19,456 bases of DNA. It comes from BM707 sp041592975 (lineage in GTDB: Bacteria > Desulfobacterota > Desulfuromonadia > Desulfuromonadales > UBA2294). Each line of letters starts with the position of its first letter. Positions within the stretch are counted from its first letter, which is position 1. The stretch is taken from the NCBI GenBank assembly GCA_041592975.1, contig JBFHOZ010000025.1, forward strand, positions 1 through 19,456, read 5' to 3'. Made by a program: the position numbers and the translations under genes. Positions 1 to 9,999 of the stretch are shown piece after piece. The notes beneath the pieces are model-generated. The model made no database searches, was not told the origin of the DNA, and was given only the letters and a program-made list of their open reading frames with translations.

Positions 1-311
1 ACCAGCAGGTCGACGATGCTGCCGAGGTAGCGCGACATGAACAGCGACGAGGCGCTGTTGGCGAAGGAGTTGTTGATCACCCCCATGAGGATCAGGCCGG
101 GGACGACAAACTGGGCGTAGTTGAACCCTTCGAGGACGCTGATCCTTTCTCCCAGGGTCGCTCCGAAGATGAAGAGGTAGAGCGAGGCGGTGATGATCGG
201 CGTGAAGACGGTCTGCGAGATCACCCGGAAGAAGCGCCGGACCTCCTTGAACAGCAGGGTGCGAAACGGCAGCCAGGGAGAATAGCCGTGCTGGCGCAGA
301 TCAGTCGGCAT
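1..311 (-). CDS. yadH: ABC-2 type transporter permease, YadH-like (partial, N-terminal 103 residues)
   Basis: This is the inner-membrane permease of an ABC exporter; its partner is the ATPase encoded just upstream on the same strand. Only the first 103 codons are inside the window. The visible protein starts MPTDLRQHGYSPWLPFRTLL and has a cytoplasmic N-terminus with the KEVRRFFR amphipathic stretch. A first membrane segment follows (about residues 33-50, FTPIITASLYLFIFGATLG), then the family signature FVVPGLILMGVINNSFAN and an ASSLFMSRYLGSIVDLL segment. These match E. coli YadH as I remember it. The ATG at 311-309 overlaps the end of the ATPase gene by 11 bp, so the two are translationally coupled. 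The substrate is unknown; families of this type export drugs, lipids or polysaccharides. The family call is confident, but the yadH symbol rests on recalled similarity only. Confidence 0.85.
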   Translation of the reverse strand, partial: MPTDLRQHGYSPWLPFRTLLFKEVRRFFRVISQTVFTPIITASLYLFIFGATLGERISVLEGFNYAQFVVPGLILMGVINNSFANSASSLFMSRYLGSIVDLL

Positions 312-1257
312 GGCTGTTCTCCTTGTGAACCGCGTTCCCTTTCGGGCGCTTGCCGGTCAGGCCGAGGAAGACGTCCTCGAGGTTCGACTTGCGCGTCTCG
401 ATATCGAGGGCCTTCAGGCCGATTCCGCTCATCCTCTCGAGCAACGCCATGGCCGTCTCCTCGGGGCCCATGCAGATATCGAGCTGTCGGCCGCCGTTTT
501 TCAGCAGCGGCTTGAATTCGTCGAGCTCGGCGGGAATTTTATCCAGGGGATTCTCGAGGGTTACCGAGACCAGCTTGCCGCCGAGCCTTTGCAGCAGTTG
601 TTCGGTCGTGTCGAGTGCGATCATCTCGCCGTGGTTCATGATGGCGATCCGTTCACACATCTGCTCGGCTTCTTCAAGGTAATGGGTCGTTAAAAGGACC
701 GTCGTCCCCTGGCGGTTGATCTCGCGGACGAAATCCCACAGGGTCAGGCGCAGTTCGACGTCGACCCCGGCGGTCGGCTCGTCGAGGATCAGCAGCTTCG
801 GCTTGTGGATCAGCGCCTTGGCGATCATGAAACGGCGCTTCAAGCCACCCGAAAGTTTCAGCATGACCTTGTGCAGGTGGTCCTTGAGACCGAGCCGCTC
901 GATCAGCATTTCGCGCCAGGCGCGGTCGTCCTTCACCCCGTAGTAGCCGGCATGAATGCGCAGCGCCTTGTCGATGGTGAAGAAGTTGTCGATGACGATC
1001 TCCTGGTGCATCACCCCGGAGAGGCAGCGGGTCATGCGGTAGTCGCCCCGGTTGTCGTAGCCGAAGACCGAGACGGAGCCCCCGTCGATACGGGTGACGC
1101 CCGAGACCATGTTGATGGTCGTGCTCTTGCCGGCGCCGTTCGGTCCGAGCAGGCCGAAGATCTCGCCCGGCTCGATGCTGAAGGAGATCCCCTTGACCGC
1201 CGCTGTGCCGTTGTAGCTTTTCCTGAGATCGGATATTTCGAGGGCCGGGGTCTTCAT
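301..1257 (-). CDS. yadG: ABC transporter ATP-binding protein, YadG-like
   Basis: This is the cytoplasmic ATPase that powers the ABC-2 exporter with the permease that follows it. It is 318 residues. The Walker A motif GPNGAGKST is at about residues 38-46, the ABC signature LSGGLKRR at 135-142, Walker B LLILDEPTAGVD at 155-166, and the switch histidine in TTHYLEEAE at about 192. The C-terminal 80 residues are the usual variable tail of the drug/polysaccharide exporter ATPases. The TTHYLEEAE and EPTAGVD context and the overall layout follow E. coli YadG. The start ATG at 1257 has AGGA about 7 nt upstream. A TTGACA box (1291-1296) lies 19 bp from TATAGG (1266-1271), which would place transcription start almost on the ATG; see findings. 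The substrate cannot be told from sequence. Confidence 0.93.
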   Translation of the reverse strand: MKTPALEISDLRKSYNGTAAVKGISFSIEPGEIFGLLGPNGAGKSTTINMVSGVTRIDGGSVSVFGYDNRGDYRMTRCLSGVMHQEIVIDNFFTIDKALRIHAGYYGVKDDRAWREMLIERLGLKDHLHKVMLKLSGGLKRRFMIAKALIHKPKLLILDEPTAGVDVELRLTLWDFVREINRQGTTVLLTTHYLEEAEQMCERIAIMNHGEMIALDTTEQLLQRLGGKLVSVTLENPLDKIPAELDEFKPLLKNGGRQLDICMGPEETAMALLERMSGIGLKALDIETRKSNLEDVFLGLTGKRPKGNAVHKENSHAD

Positions 1258-1383
1258 GACGAGTTCCTATATGCCTCTGCCCGGGAAGGATGTCAAGGAA
1301 ATCAGATGTTCGATTGACTTTCCCCGGCGGGCAGGTACTTCTTTATAAGAGTAGCCGATTCTGCGGATGACGGAGGGTTGTCG

Positions 1384-1860
1384 ATGGAAATATATCTGAT
1401 GCAGCACGGACAGGCGGTCAGTGACCAGGAGGATCCGGCGCGACCGCTGAGCCGCGAGGGGGTCGAACAGATCCGGTTTTCCGCCCGGGCGGTCCAGCGG
1501 CTCGGGCTGTCGTTCGACGTTATCATCTGCAGCCCGAAGAGGCGCTCGCACCAGACCGCGGCGCTGGTCGCCGAAGCGATACGCTACCCGTACAGCGACA
1601 TTCTCGAAAGCGATACCGTCCTGCCGAAGGCGGGGGCGGATGCGCTGATGCAGAAGCTCTCGCAGATGATCGCCGACAAGGTCCTGATCGTCGGCCACCT
1701 GCCGCACCTGTCGACACTCGCCTCCCGCCTGCTTGGCTGCGAAGGGGACATCCTCCGCTTCGAAAATGGCGGCCTGGCCTGCATCGAGCGGGGCTCGGGC
1801 GGGAACCTCCTGCTCTGCGCACTGACTGCCGGGCAGATGCGGAAACTCGGGAGGGCGTAG
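1384..1860 (+). CDS. sixA: SixA-like phosphohistidine phosphatase (histidine phosphatase superfamily)
   Basis: This is a small cytoplasmic protein of the histidine phosphatase (phosphoglycerate mutase) superfamily, 158 residues, the size of SixA. SixA removes phosphate from histidine on phosphorelay or phosphotransfer proteins. Visible motifs are MEIYLMQHGQA at the N-terminus with catalytic His8, SPKRRSHQTA around residues 50-59, which supplies phosphate-binding arginines, and VGHLPHLS with His105, the second active-site histidine. The family usually has RHG; here the arginine is Gln7 (see findings). An in-frame TTG at 1378 would give a slightly longer protein. However, GGAGG at 1372-1376 sits 7 nt from the ATG at 1384 and only 1 nt from the TTG, so the ATG is preferred. 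The TfoX-domain gene follows after 3 bp and is probably co-transcribed. The real substrate is not shown by the sequence. Confidence 0.85.
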   Translation: MEIYLMQHGQAVSDQEDPARPLSREGVEQIRFSARAVQRLGLSFDVIICSPKRRSHQTAALVAEAIRYPYSDILESDTVLPKAGADALMQKLSQMIADKVLIVGHLPHLSTLASRLLGCEGDILRFENGGLACIERGSGGNLLLCALTAGQMRKLGRA

Positions 1861-1863
1861 GGA

Positions 1864-2199
1864 ATGGCCTACAACAGGGAGCTGGAACAGCACATCGACG
1901 TCATCGCCCTGGCCTGGCCCGGCATCGAGAAGAAAAAGATGTTCGGCGGTCTCTGTTACCAGATCAACCGGCACATCGCCTTCGGCATCCACCGGGACGA
2001 GCTGATCGTCCGTCTCGGCTGCGCGGAGAAGGCCACCGATGCCCTCTGCCGGCCGCACGTCAGGCCGTTCGATATCACCGGCCGGCCGATGCGCGGCTGG
2101 ATCATGGTCTCGCCGGCCGGATGGCAGGACGAGGCCGAACTCGACCTCTGGCTGCGGGAAGGACGGGAATACGCCGAGAGCCTGGAGCCGAAGTCGTAG
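1864..2199 (+). CDS. TfoX N-terminal domain protein
   Basis: This 111-residue protein consists of a single TfoX/Sxy N-terminal domain. The pattern fits that family: an N-terminal helix, KKKMFGGLCYQINRHIAFGI in the middle (the MFGG turn is the hallmark), DELIVRLG, then RPMRGWIMVSP. It lacks the C-terminal domain of enterobacterial Sxy/TfoX, the competence regulator, so a role in competence should not be assumed. Stand-alone TfoX-N proteins are common and mostly uncharacterised. The gene begins 3 bp after the sixA-like stop codon, with GGGAGGGCG overlapping the end of that gene as a plausible ribosome binding site, which indicates a two-gene operon. No signal peptide or membrane segment is visible, so it should be cytoplasmic. 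Confidence 0.85.
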   Translation: MAYNRELEQHIDVIALAWPGIEKKKMFGGLCYQINRHIAFGIHRDELIVRLGCAEKATDALCRPHVRPFDITGRPMRGWIMVSPAGWQDEAELDLWLREGREYAESLEPKS

Positions 2200-2236
2200 A
2201 AGGTGGCGGCAGGTACCGTCCGGGATCTGCGGCCGC

Positions 2237-2264
2237 TTTCATAAAAGACAAAAAGGGTTACAAT
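2237..2264 (+). promoter_or_regulatory. Possible sigma-70 promoter for msrA
   Basis: TACAAT at 2259-2264 is a good -10 box (5 of 6). The -35 region, TTTCAT at 2237-2242 with a 16-bp spacer, is weak. It lies in the gap between the TfoX-domain gene and msrA, 29 bp ahead of the msrA ATG, in a locally AT-richer stretch. The call rests mainly on the -10 box. Confidence 0.35.
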
Positions 2265-2293
2265 TGTAGAAGTTTCAGACAGGAGAATCAGCG

Positions 2294-2896
2294 ATGAGAG
2301 GATTGATCATGTCCGTACTTGCAGGGATAGTCCTGATGTCTGCAACCGGCGCCGGCGCCGCAACCGCCAGGGCGACCTTCGCCGGCGGCTGTTTCTGGTG
2401 CATGGAGTACCCTTTCGACAAGATTGACGGGGTTCTCAGCACTACCTCGGGCTACACCGGCGGCGAGGCGAAGAATCCGACCTACCAGGACGTGACCTCG
2501 GGCGAGACCGGACATGCCGAGGCGGTCGAAGTCGTCTACGACCCGAACAGGGTCACCTACGAGCAGCTGCTGCATGTCTTCTGGCGCAACATCGATCCGC
2601 TGGTCAGGAACCGGCAGTTCTGCGACATCGGCAGCCAGTACCGGACGGCAATCTTCTACCACGACGAGGCGCAGCGCAAGGCGGCCGAGGCCTCGCGCGA
2701 CGCGATCGCGAAGTCGGGACGCTTCGATGCGCCGATCGCGACCGAAATCGTCGCCGCGACGACCTTCTACCCGGCGGAGGAGTACCACCAGGATTTCTAC
2801 AGCAAGAACCCGATCCGGTACACGCTCTACCGGAGCGGCTGCGGGAGGGACGGGAGGCTGCGCGAGCTCTGGGGGGACGAAGCCGATACGCATTGA
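2294..2896 (+). CDS. msrA: Peptide-methionine (S)-S-oxide reductase MsrA, secreted form
   Basis: This enzyme reduces the S-epimer of methionine sulfoxide in oxidised proteins and free methionine. The protein is 200 residues. The first 22 are a signal peptide with a hydrophobic core and an AGA cleavage site before ATARATFAGG, so the mature enzyme should work in the periplasm. The MsrA catalytic motif GGCFWCME carries nucleophile Cys33; Cys36 is also a cysteine where E. coli has glycine. Other family motifs are GYTGGEAKNPTYQDV, GHAEAVEVVYDP, FWRNIDP, GSQYRTAIF and YHQDFY. A C-terminal Cys (SGCGRDG) could act as resolving cysteine. An AGGAGA ribosome site at 2281-2286 supports the ATG at 2294. 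The reductant is unknown; a periplasmic MsrA needs an exported thiol donor, and none is encoded in the window. Confidence 0.95.
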   Translation: MRGLIMSVLAGIVLMSATGAGAATARATFAGGCFWCMEYPFDKIDGVLSTTSGYTGGEAKNPTYQDVTSGETGHAEAVEVVYDPNRVTYEQLLHVFWRNIDPLVRNRQFCDIGSQYRTAIFYHDEAQRKAAEASRDAIAKSGRFDAPIATEIVAATTFYPAEEYHQDFYSKNPIRYTLYRSGCGRDGRLRELWGDEADTH

Positions 2897-2954
2897 CGGT
2901 TGTACGGCGGCGTCCGTCAGCCGCGATATCCACCTGACTTCCCGGTCATAACAG

Positions 2955-2980
2955 AAAAAGGAAGGGCTTTCCCCTGCCCT
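2955..2980 (-). terminator. Weak candidate terminator for the tatBC operon
   Basis: Read on the minus strand, AGGGC and GCCCT form a 5-bp stem with an 8-nt loop (2980-2963). After TCC comes a run of five T (2959-2955). It sits in the 128-bp gap where msrA and tatC converge. The stem is short, so this is only a candidate. Confidence 0.35.
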
Positions 2981-3024
2981 CGTCATCGTCTGTCTGCGCC
3001 CTGGGCGCCCCTGTTACCCGAAAC

Positions 3025-3834
3025 CTAGGAAGGCGACTGCTCTTCGCTTCCGGAATCCCGGTTCTCGCCCGTCTTCAACCCGCTCTTTTTCGACCCCGCC
3101 CCTTCCTCCTCCGGCTTCTTGCCGAAGAACCGCGCCACCCAGATGCCGACCTCGTAGAGGACGATGAACGGCAGGGCCAGGGCGGTCTGCGAGAAGACGT
3201 CGGGGGGGGTCAGCACGGCGCCGATGATGAATCCGGCCAGCAGGGCGAACTTGCGGTTGCGCGCCAGCCAGACGTGGTCGACGACGCCCATGCGGGCAAG
3301 AAAAAAGATGACGATTGGCAGCTCGAAGACCAGGCCGAAGGCGATCAGCAGCTTGCTGGAGAGCGACAGGTAGGCGCCCATCGACAGCATGGCATTGATC
3401 TCGCCGGTCCCTGTGCCGAAGGTGATCAGGAAGGTGAAGATGGTCGGAAAGACGAAGAAGAAGCCGAAGTAGGTGCCGAGGCCGAAGCAGATCGAGCTGG
3501 CGATGACGAACGGCACGATGTACTTCTTCTCGTGATTGTAGAGGCCGGGGGCGACGAAGGCCCAGATCTGCCAGAAGATCACCGGCAGGGCCAGCAGCAG
3601 GCCGGCGAGGGCGCCGATCTTCAGGTAGGTGAAGAACGGCTCGGTGGCGCTGATGAAGACCAGCGAGCTCCCTTCCGGCAGGGCGGCCCGGACCGGTTCG
3701 GAGATGAACCGGAACAGCTGCTCGGAGAAGCCGTAGCAGGCGAGAAAGGCGACGATCCAGGCGGCGCCGGAGATCATCAGCCGCTTGCGCAGCTCCTCGA
3801 GGTGTTTGGTGAGGGGGAGCTGGTCATCGGTCAT
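3025..3834 (-). CDS. tatC: Sec-independent protein translocase subunit TatC
   Basis: TatC is the multi-spanning core of the twin-arginine translocase in the inner membrane; with TatB it recognises RR signal peptides of folded proteins. The protein is 269 residues. Family features in order are the N-terminal HLEELRKRL, a first membrane segment (ISGAAWIVAFLACYGF), the ISATEPFFTYLKIG loop, FWQIWAFVAPGLYNHEKKY, and further membrane segments including FGLGTYFGFFFVFPTIFTFL. Then come FELPIVIFFLARMGVV and LAGFIIGAVLTPPDVFSQ before the last two segments. The C-terminal tail (about 35 residues) is charged and probably cytoplasmic. Its ATG (3834-3832) overlaps the tatB stop by 11 bp, a clear sign of coupled translation. 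No tatA gene lies beside it. Confidence 0.97.
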   Translation of the reverse strand: MTDDQLPLTKHLEELRKRLMISGAAWIVAFLACYGFSEQLFRFISEPVRAALPEGSSLVFISATEPFFTYLKIGALAGLLLALPVIFWQIWAFVAPGLYNHEKKYIVPFVIASSICFGLGTYFGFFFVFPTIFTFLITFGTGTGEINAMLSMGAYLSLSSKLLIAFGLVFELPIVIFFLARMGVVDHVWLARNRKFALLAGFIIGAVLTPPDVFSQTALALPFIVLYEVGIWVARFFGKKPEEEGAGSKKSGLKTGENRDSGSEEQSPS

Positions 3835-4240
3835 GGCGGTTCTGGTCCTCGGTCGCGTCCGGCGGGCTGTCCTCCCCGGACGGTACGGCGGGAGATTCGT
3901 CCGGCTTCGCCCGGTTGACCGAGATCACCGGCGGCGGCCCGTCCTTGTCGATCACGCCGGGGGGGAGGTCGGCGGCGGTGATCTTGTCGTCGTTGGCCCC
4001 CTGGTACGGATCGTAGGAGGGGTCGGGGGGGGTTATCTTCCCCTTGCCGAGGATCTGGTCGCGGATATCGGCCTGGCGGACCTCCTCGTTGAAGGAGTGC
4101 TTCAGCTCGTCGGTGGCGCGCTTGAATTCGGTAAAGCCGCGGCCGAGGGCGCGGGCGATGTCGGGCAGCCTCTTCGGGCCGATGACGATCAGGGCCAGGG
4201 CCATGATGAGCAGCAGTTCAGGAAAGCCGATACCGAACAT
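3824..4240 (-). CDS. tatB: Sec-independent protein translocase subunit TatB
   Basis: This is the single-span partner of TatC in signal-peptide recognition. It is 138 residues from the chosen start MFGIGFPELLLIMALALIVI. The N-terminal membrane helix is followed by the GPKRLP hinge and an amphipathic helix (DIARALGRGFTEFKRATDEL). A long, acidic, proline-rich tail follows. Glu at position 8 (FPELL) is characteristic of TatB, whereas TatA usually has Gln there, and the long tail also favours TatB; some one-TatA/B systems blur this. A longer open frame reaches 4333, but it would run through the promoter boxes. GGAG sits 5 nt before the ATG at 4240, so the short start is preferred. The gene overlaps tatC by 11 bp. 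Confidence 0.92.
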   Translation of the reverse strand: MFGIGFPELLLIMALALIVIGPKRLPDIARALGRGFTEFKRATDELKHSFNEEVRQADIRDQILGKGKITPPDPSYDPYQGANDDKITAADLPPGVIDKDGPPPVISVNRAKPDESPAVPSGEDSPPDATEDQNRHDR

Positions 4241-4286
4241 GAAATCTCCGATGGCGCGGCCGGGGCCGCGCTTTGCAGGTGAGCAG

Positions 4287-4315
4287 AGAATAGCGGCTAA
4301 CGCGGGGGCTGTCAA
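4287..4315 (-). promoter_or_regulatory. Sigma-70 promoter of tatBC
   Basis: On the minus strand, TTGACA (4315-4310, a perfect -35) is followed by a 17-bp spacer and TATTCT (4292-4287, 4 of 6). Transcription would start around 4280, giving a leader of about 40 nt before the tatB ATG. Its -35 box lies 11 bp from the -35 box of the divergent nadA promoter. Confidence 0.7.
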
Positions 4316-4326
4316 GGGATAAGGGT

Positions 4327-4355
4327 TTGACATATCAGGGGTTTTGCAATAGACT
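4327..4355 (+). promoter_or_regulatory. Sigma-70 promoter of nadA
   Basis: TTGACA (4327-4332, perfect -35), a 17-bp spacer and TAGACT (4350-4355, 4 of 6) point toward nadA. The expected start near 4362 leaves about 25 nt before the nadA ATG, enough for the ribosome site AAGGA at 4378-4382. Confidence 0.7.
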
Positions 4356-4386
4356 ACGGCCTTCGAACGCGACCGGGAAGGATGTC

Positions 4387-5301
4387 ATGGAGCAGAACGA
4401 GATCAAACAGGAAATCCGCCGGCTGCTGGAGGCGCACAACGCCCTGCTGCTGGCGCACAATTATCAGCGTGACGAAATCCAGGAGATCGCCGACATCGGC
4501 GGCGATTCCCTCGCCCTGTCGATGGCCGCCGCCGAGACCGACAAGGACGTCATCGTCTTCTGCGGCGTCCACTTCATGGCCGAAAGCGCCGCGATCCTCG
4601 CTCCGGACAAGACCGTCCTGCTGCCGCGCCTCGATGCCGGCTGCCCGATGGCCGACATGGTCACCGCCGACGGCCTGCGCACGATGAAGGCGAAGCATCC
4701 CGGCGCCACCGTGGTCACCTACGTCAACTCGACCGCCGCGGTCAAGGCCGAGAGCGACATCTGCTGCACCAGTTCCAATGCGGTCAACGTCGTCAATTCC
4801 CTCGACACCGAGGAGGTCCTGCTGGTGCCGGACCGCAATCTCGCCAGGTACATCGAGGCCCGCACCGACAAGAAATGCCACATCTGGGAGGGATACTGCC
4901 CGACCCACGACCGCCTTGCGGTCGCCGATATCGAAAGGGCCCGGATGGATCATCCTGACGCGCTCTTCATGGCCCACCCGGAATGTCCGCCGGCCATCCT
5001 CGAGATCGCCGACCACATCTGCTCGACCAGCGGCATGTACGAGTACGCCCGCAAGAGCGCCGCGAAGAAATTCATCGTCGGCACCGAGATGGGGATCCTC
5101 TACCGCCTGCGCAAGGAGAACCCGGAGAAGGAGTTCATCCTGCCGACCTCGAAACTGATCTGCCCGAACATGAAGCTGACCTCCCTCGAGGATGTCCTTC
5201 ATTCGCTTCAGACCCTGTCGCCGCAGGTCACCGTTCCGGAGGGGGTACGGGAAAAGGCCAAGCTGACGCTGGACCGGATGTTGGCCGTCCCGCGCGATTG
5301 A
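4387..5301 (+). CDS. nadA: Quinolinate synthase NadA
   Basis: NadA condenses iminoaspartate with dihydroxyacetone phosphate to give quinolinate in de novo NAD synthesis; it is a cytoplasmic [4Fe-4S] enzyme. The protein is 304 residues from the ATG at 4387, the usual size for the short bacterial form. The three cluster cysteines fit Cys86 (DAGCPMAD), Cys171 (GYCPTHDR) and Cys259 (ICPNMK), with the same spacing as in characterised family members. Other landmarks are LLAHNYQRDEIQEIAD near the N-terminus, VFCGVHFMAE, TYVNSTAAVKAESDICCTSSN (two Ser/Asn-rich substrate loops) and GTEMGILYRL. An upstream in-frame TTG at 4327 lies inside the promoter and is rejected. nadB and nadC are not in the window. 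A terminator-like hairpin follows. Confidence 0.97.
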   Translation: MEQNEIKQEIRRLLEAHNALLLAHNYQRDEIQEIADIGGDSLALSMAAAETDKDVIVFCGVHFMAESAAILAPDKTVLLPRLDAGCPMADMVTADGLRTMKAKHPGATVVTYVNSTAAVKAESDICCTSSNAVNVVNSLDTEEVLLVPDRNLARYIEARTDKKCHIWEGYCPTHDRLAVADIERARMDHPDALFMAHPECPPAILEIADHICSTSGMYEYARKSAAKKFIVGTEMGILYRLRKENPEKEFILPTSKLICPNMKLTSLEDVLHSLQTLSPQVTVPEGVREKAKLTLDRMLAVPRD

Positions 5302-5321
5302 TTCCCGTGTGAATCTTGAAC

Positions 5322-5366
5322 AGGGCGTGTCCGATTCTGCATCGCGGCACGCCCTTCTTCTTTCAG
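5322..5366 (+). terminator. Candidate terminator after nadA
   Basis: AGGGCGTG-T-CCG (5322-5333) pairs with CGGCACGCCCT (5345-5355): an 11-bp GC-rich stem with one bulged T. It is followed by a pyrimidine stretch TCTTCTTTC rather than a pure T run. It lies in the 72-bp gap between nadA and mfd, so mfd may have its own promoter or be reached by read-through. Confidence 0.55.
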
Positions 5367-5373
5367 GCGAATC

Positions 5374-8853
<3,480 letters not shown>

Positions 8854-8896
8854 CTATGCTAGTTTGAGGCTTCTTTTTCCTTTCAGGGGTTGGTCC

Positions 8897-9829
8897 ATGC
8901 CGCACCGAATCGTTGCCATCTTTGTCACCGTCGCCCTGTGCCTGACGGTCGCCGTCGCCTGCCAGAGCAAAACCGAAAACGATTCGCCGGTCCTGCTGCG
9001 GGTCGATGGTCGCGAGGTGACCCTCGAGCAGTTCAAGCAGCGCTTTAGCAAGTCGCTCCCGCCGGGGCAGAAGCTCTCCGAGGACGAACGCCAGGAGCTG
9101 GAACGATCGTTTCTGGTCCAGGTCATCGATCGCGAGCTGTCGCTGGCGCAGGCCGACCGGATGGGATTGAAGATCGACCCGGCCGAGCACGAGCGGGCGA
9201 TCGAGGAGACCCGCAGGGATTATCCCGAAGGGACCTTCGAGACCATGCTGCGCGAACGGGGGACCAACCTGCGCGAATGGAGCGCCGAGCTCAAGGAGGA
9301 CCTGCTGATGGAAAAGGTCGTACAGCAGCTGGTCTACTCGCGGATCGAAGCGTCGGAGGAGGAGGTTTCCCGGTATTACGAGGAGAACACCCGGGAATTT
9401 GACCGCCCCGACCAGGTCCGGGCCCGGCAGATCGTTGTCGCGACCGAGGAAGAGGGGGAGAAGGTCCTCGGCCTGCTCCGCCAGGGGGAGCCGTTCGCCG
9501 CCGTTGCGCGCAAATTCTCGCTCTCGCCCGACGCCGATCAGGGTGGCGACCTCGGCTTTTTTTCCAAGGGAGAGATGCCGCCGGAGTTCGAGAAGGCGGT
9601 GTTGGGCCTGGCCGTCGGTCAGCTCAGCGATCTGGTCAAGAGCGAGTACGGCTATCACGTCTTCCTTGTCGAGGAGAAGCGCAAGGCGGCGCGGCTGACC
9701 CTCGATGACGTCCGTGAGGAGATCCGGGAGACGCTGCTGTCGGCGAAAAAGGAAAAAGCGTACCAGGACTGGCTGAGGGAGTTGAGAAGTCAGGCCACGA
9801 TTGAAATGGACTGGTCCCTTCTGAAGTAG
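8897..9829 (+). CDS. Parvulin-type peptidyl-prolyl isomerase lipoprotein (SurA/PrsA-like)
   Basis: This is an envelope folding factor of 310 residues. The N-terminus (MPHRIVAIFVTVALCLTVAVAC) is a lipoprotein-type signal with the candidate lipid-bearing Cys22, so it should be membrane anchored; the lipobox (VAVAC) is slightly unusual. A SurA-N-like helical region (about 35-170) carries VLLRVDGREVTLEQFKQRF. A single parvulin domain (about 172-264) has FAAVARKFSLSPDADQGGDLG, FFSKGEMPPEFEKAV and YGYHVFLVEEK. The second active-site histidine is present (His254). The first family histidine position appears to be Gln178 in VRARQIVV, so isomerase activity may be low. The chosen ATG has AGGGG at 8885-8889, 7 nt upstream; an in-frame TTG at 8864 is rejected. 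It follows mfd by 43 bp and precedes the SurA-like gene. Confidence 0.9.
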   Translation: MPHRIVAIFVTVALCLTVAVACQSKTENDSPVLLRVDGREVTLEQFKQRFSKSLPPGQKLSEDERQELERSFLVQVIDRELSLAQADRMGLKIDPAEHERAIEETRRDYPEGTFETMLRERGTNLREWSAELKEDLLMEKVVQQLVYSRIEASEEEVSRYYEENTREFDRPDQVRARQIVVATEEEGEKVLGLLRQGEPFAAVARKFSLSPDADQGGDLGFFSKGEMPPEFEKAVLGLAVGQLSDLVKSEYGYHVFLVEEKRKAARLTLDDVREEIRETLLSAKKEKAYQDWLRELRSQATIEMDWSLLK

Positions 9830-9928
9830 AAGCCGATCTTTTGCTCAATCTCGGCGTCAAACATCGGGTTTCCTCGTCGAATGAGTCTTCCACTGCGCCT
9901 CCGCCACAGGCACTTGTTTTCCCGGACC

Positions 9929-9956
9929 TTGCAAAAAGCTCCACAGCTCTTATATT
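9929..9956 (+). promoter_or_regulatory. Possible sigma-70 promoter for the SurA-like gene
   Basis: TTGCAA (9929-9934, 4 of 6), a 16-bp spacer and TATATT (9951-9956, 5 of 6) lie in the 170-bp gap between the two parvulin-type genes, about 45 bp ahead of the ATG at 10000. The gap holds no gene that I can support. Confidence 0.45.
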
Positions 9957-9999
9957 GACGAGTAGTTTGATAAACGAGGTCTTCCGAGAAAGATATCGC

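Noticed and set aside
1266..1296. TTGACA-19-TATAGG as a normal promoter of the YadG-like gene
   Set aside because: The 19-bp spacer is long, and the predicted start would fall on the ATG, leaving the AGGA ribosome site outside the message. It is kept only as part of the leaderless-transcript finding.
1314..1349. TTGACT and TATAAG as a promoter for the sixA-like gene
   Set aside because: The spacer is 24 bp, too long. TATAAG alone might be a -10 box but has no convincing -35.
2996..3008. GCGCCC-T-GGGCGC hairpin between msrA and tatC as a terminator
   Set aside because: The loop is one base and no T run follows on either strand.
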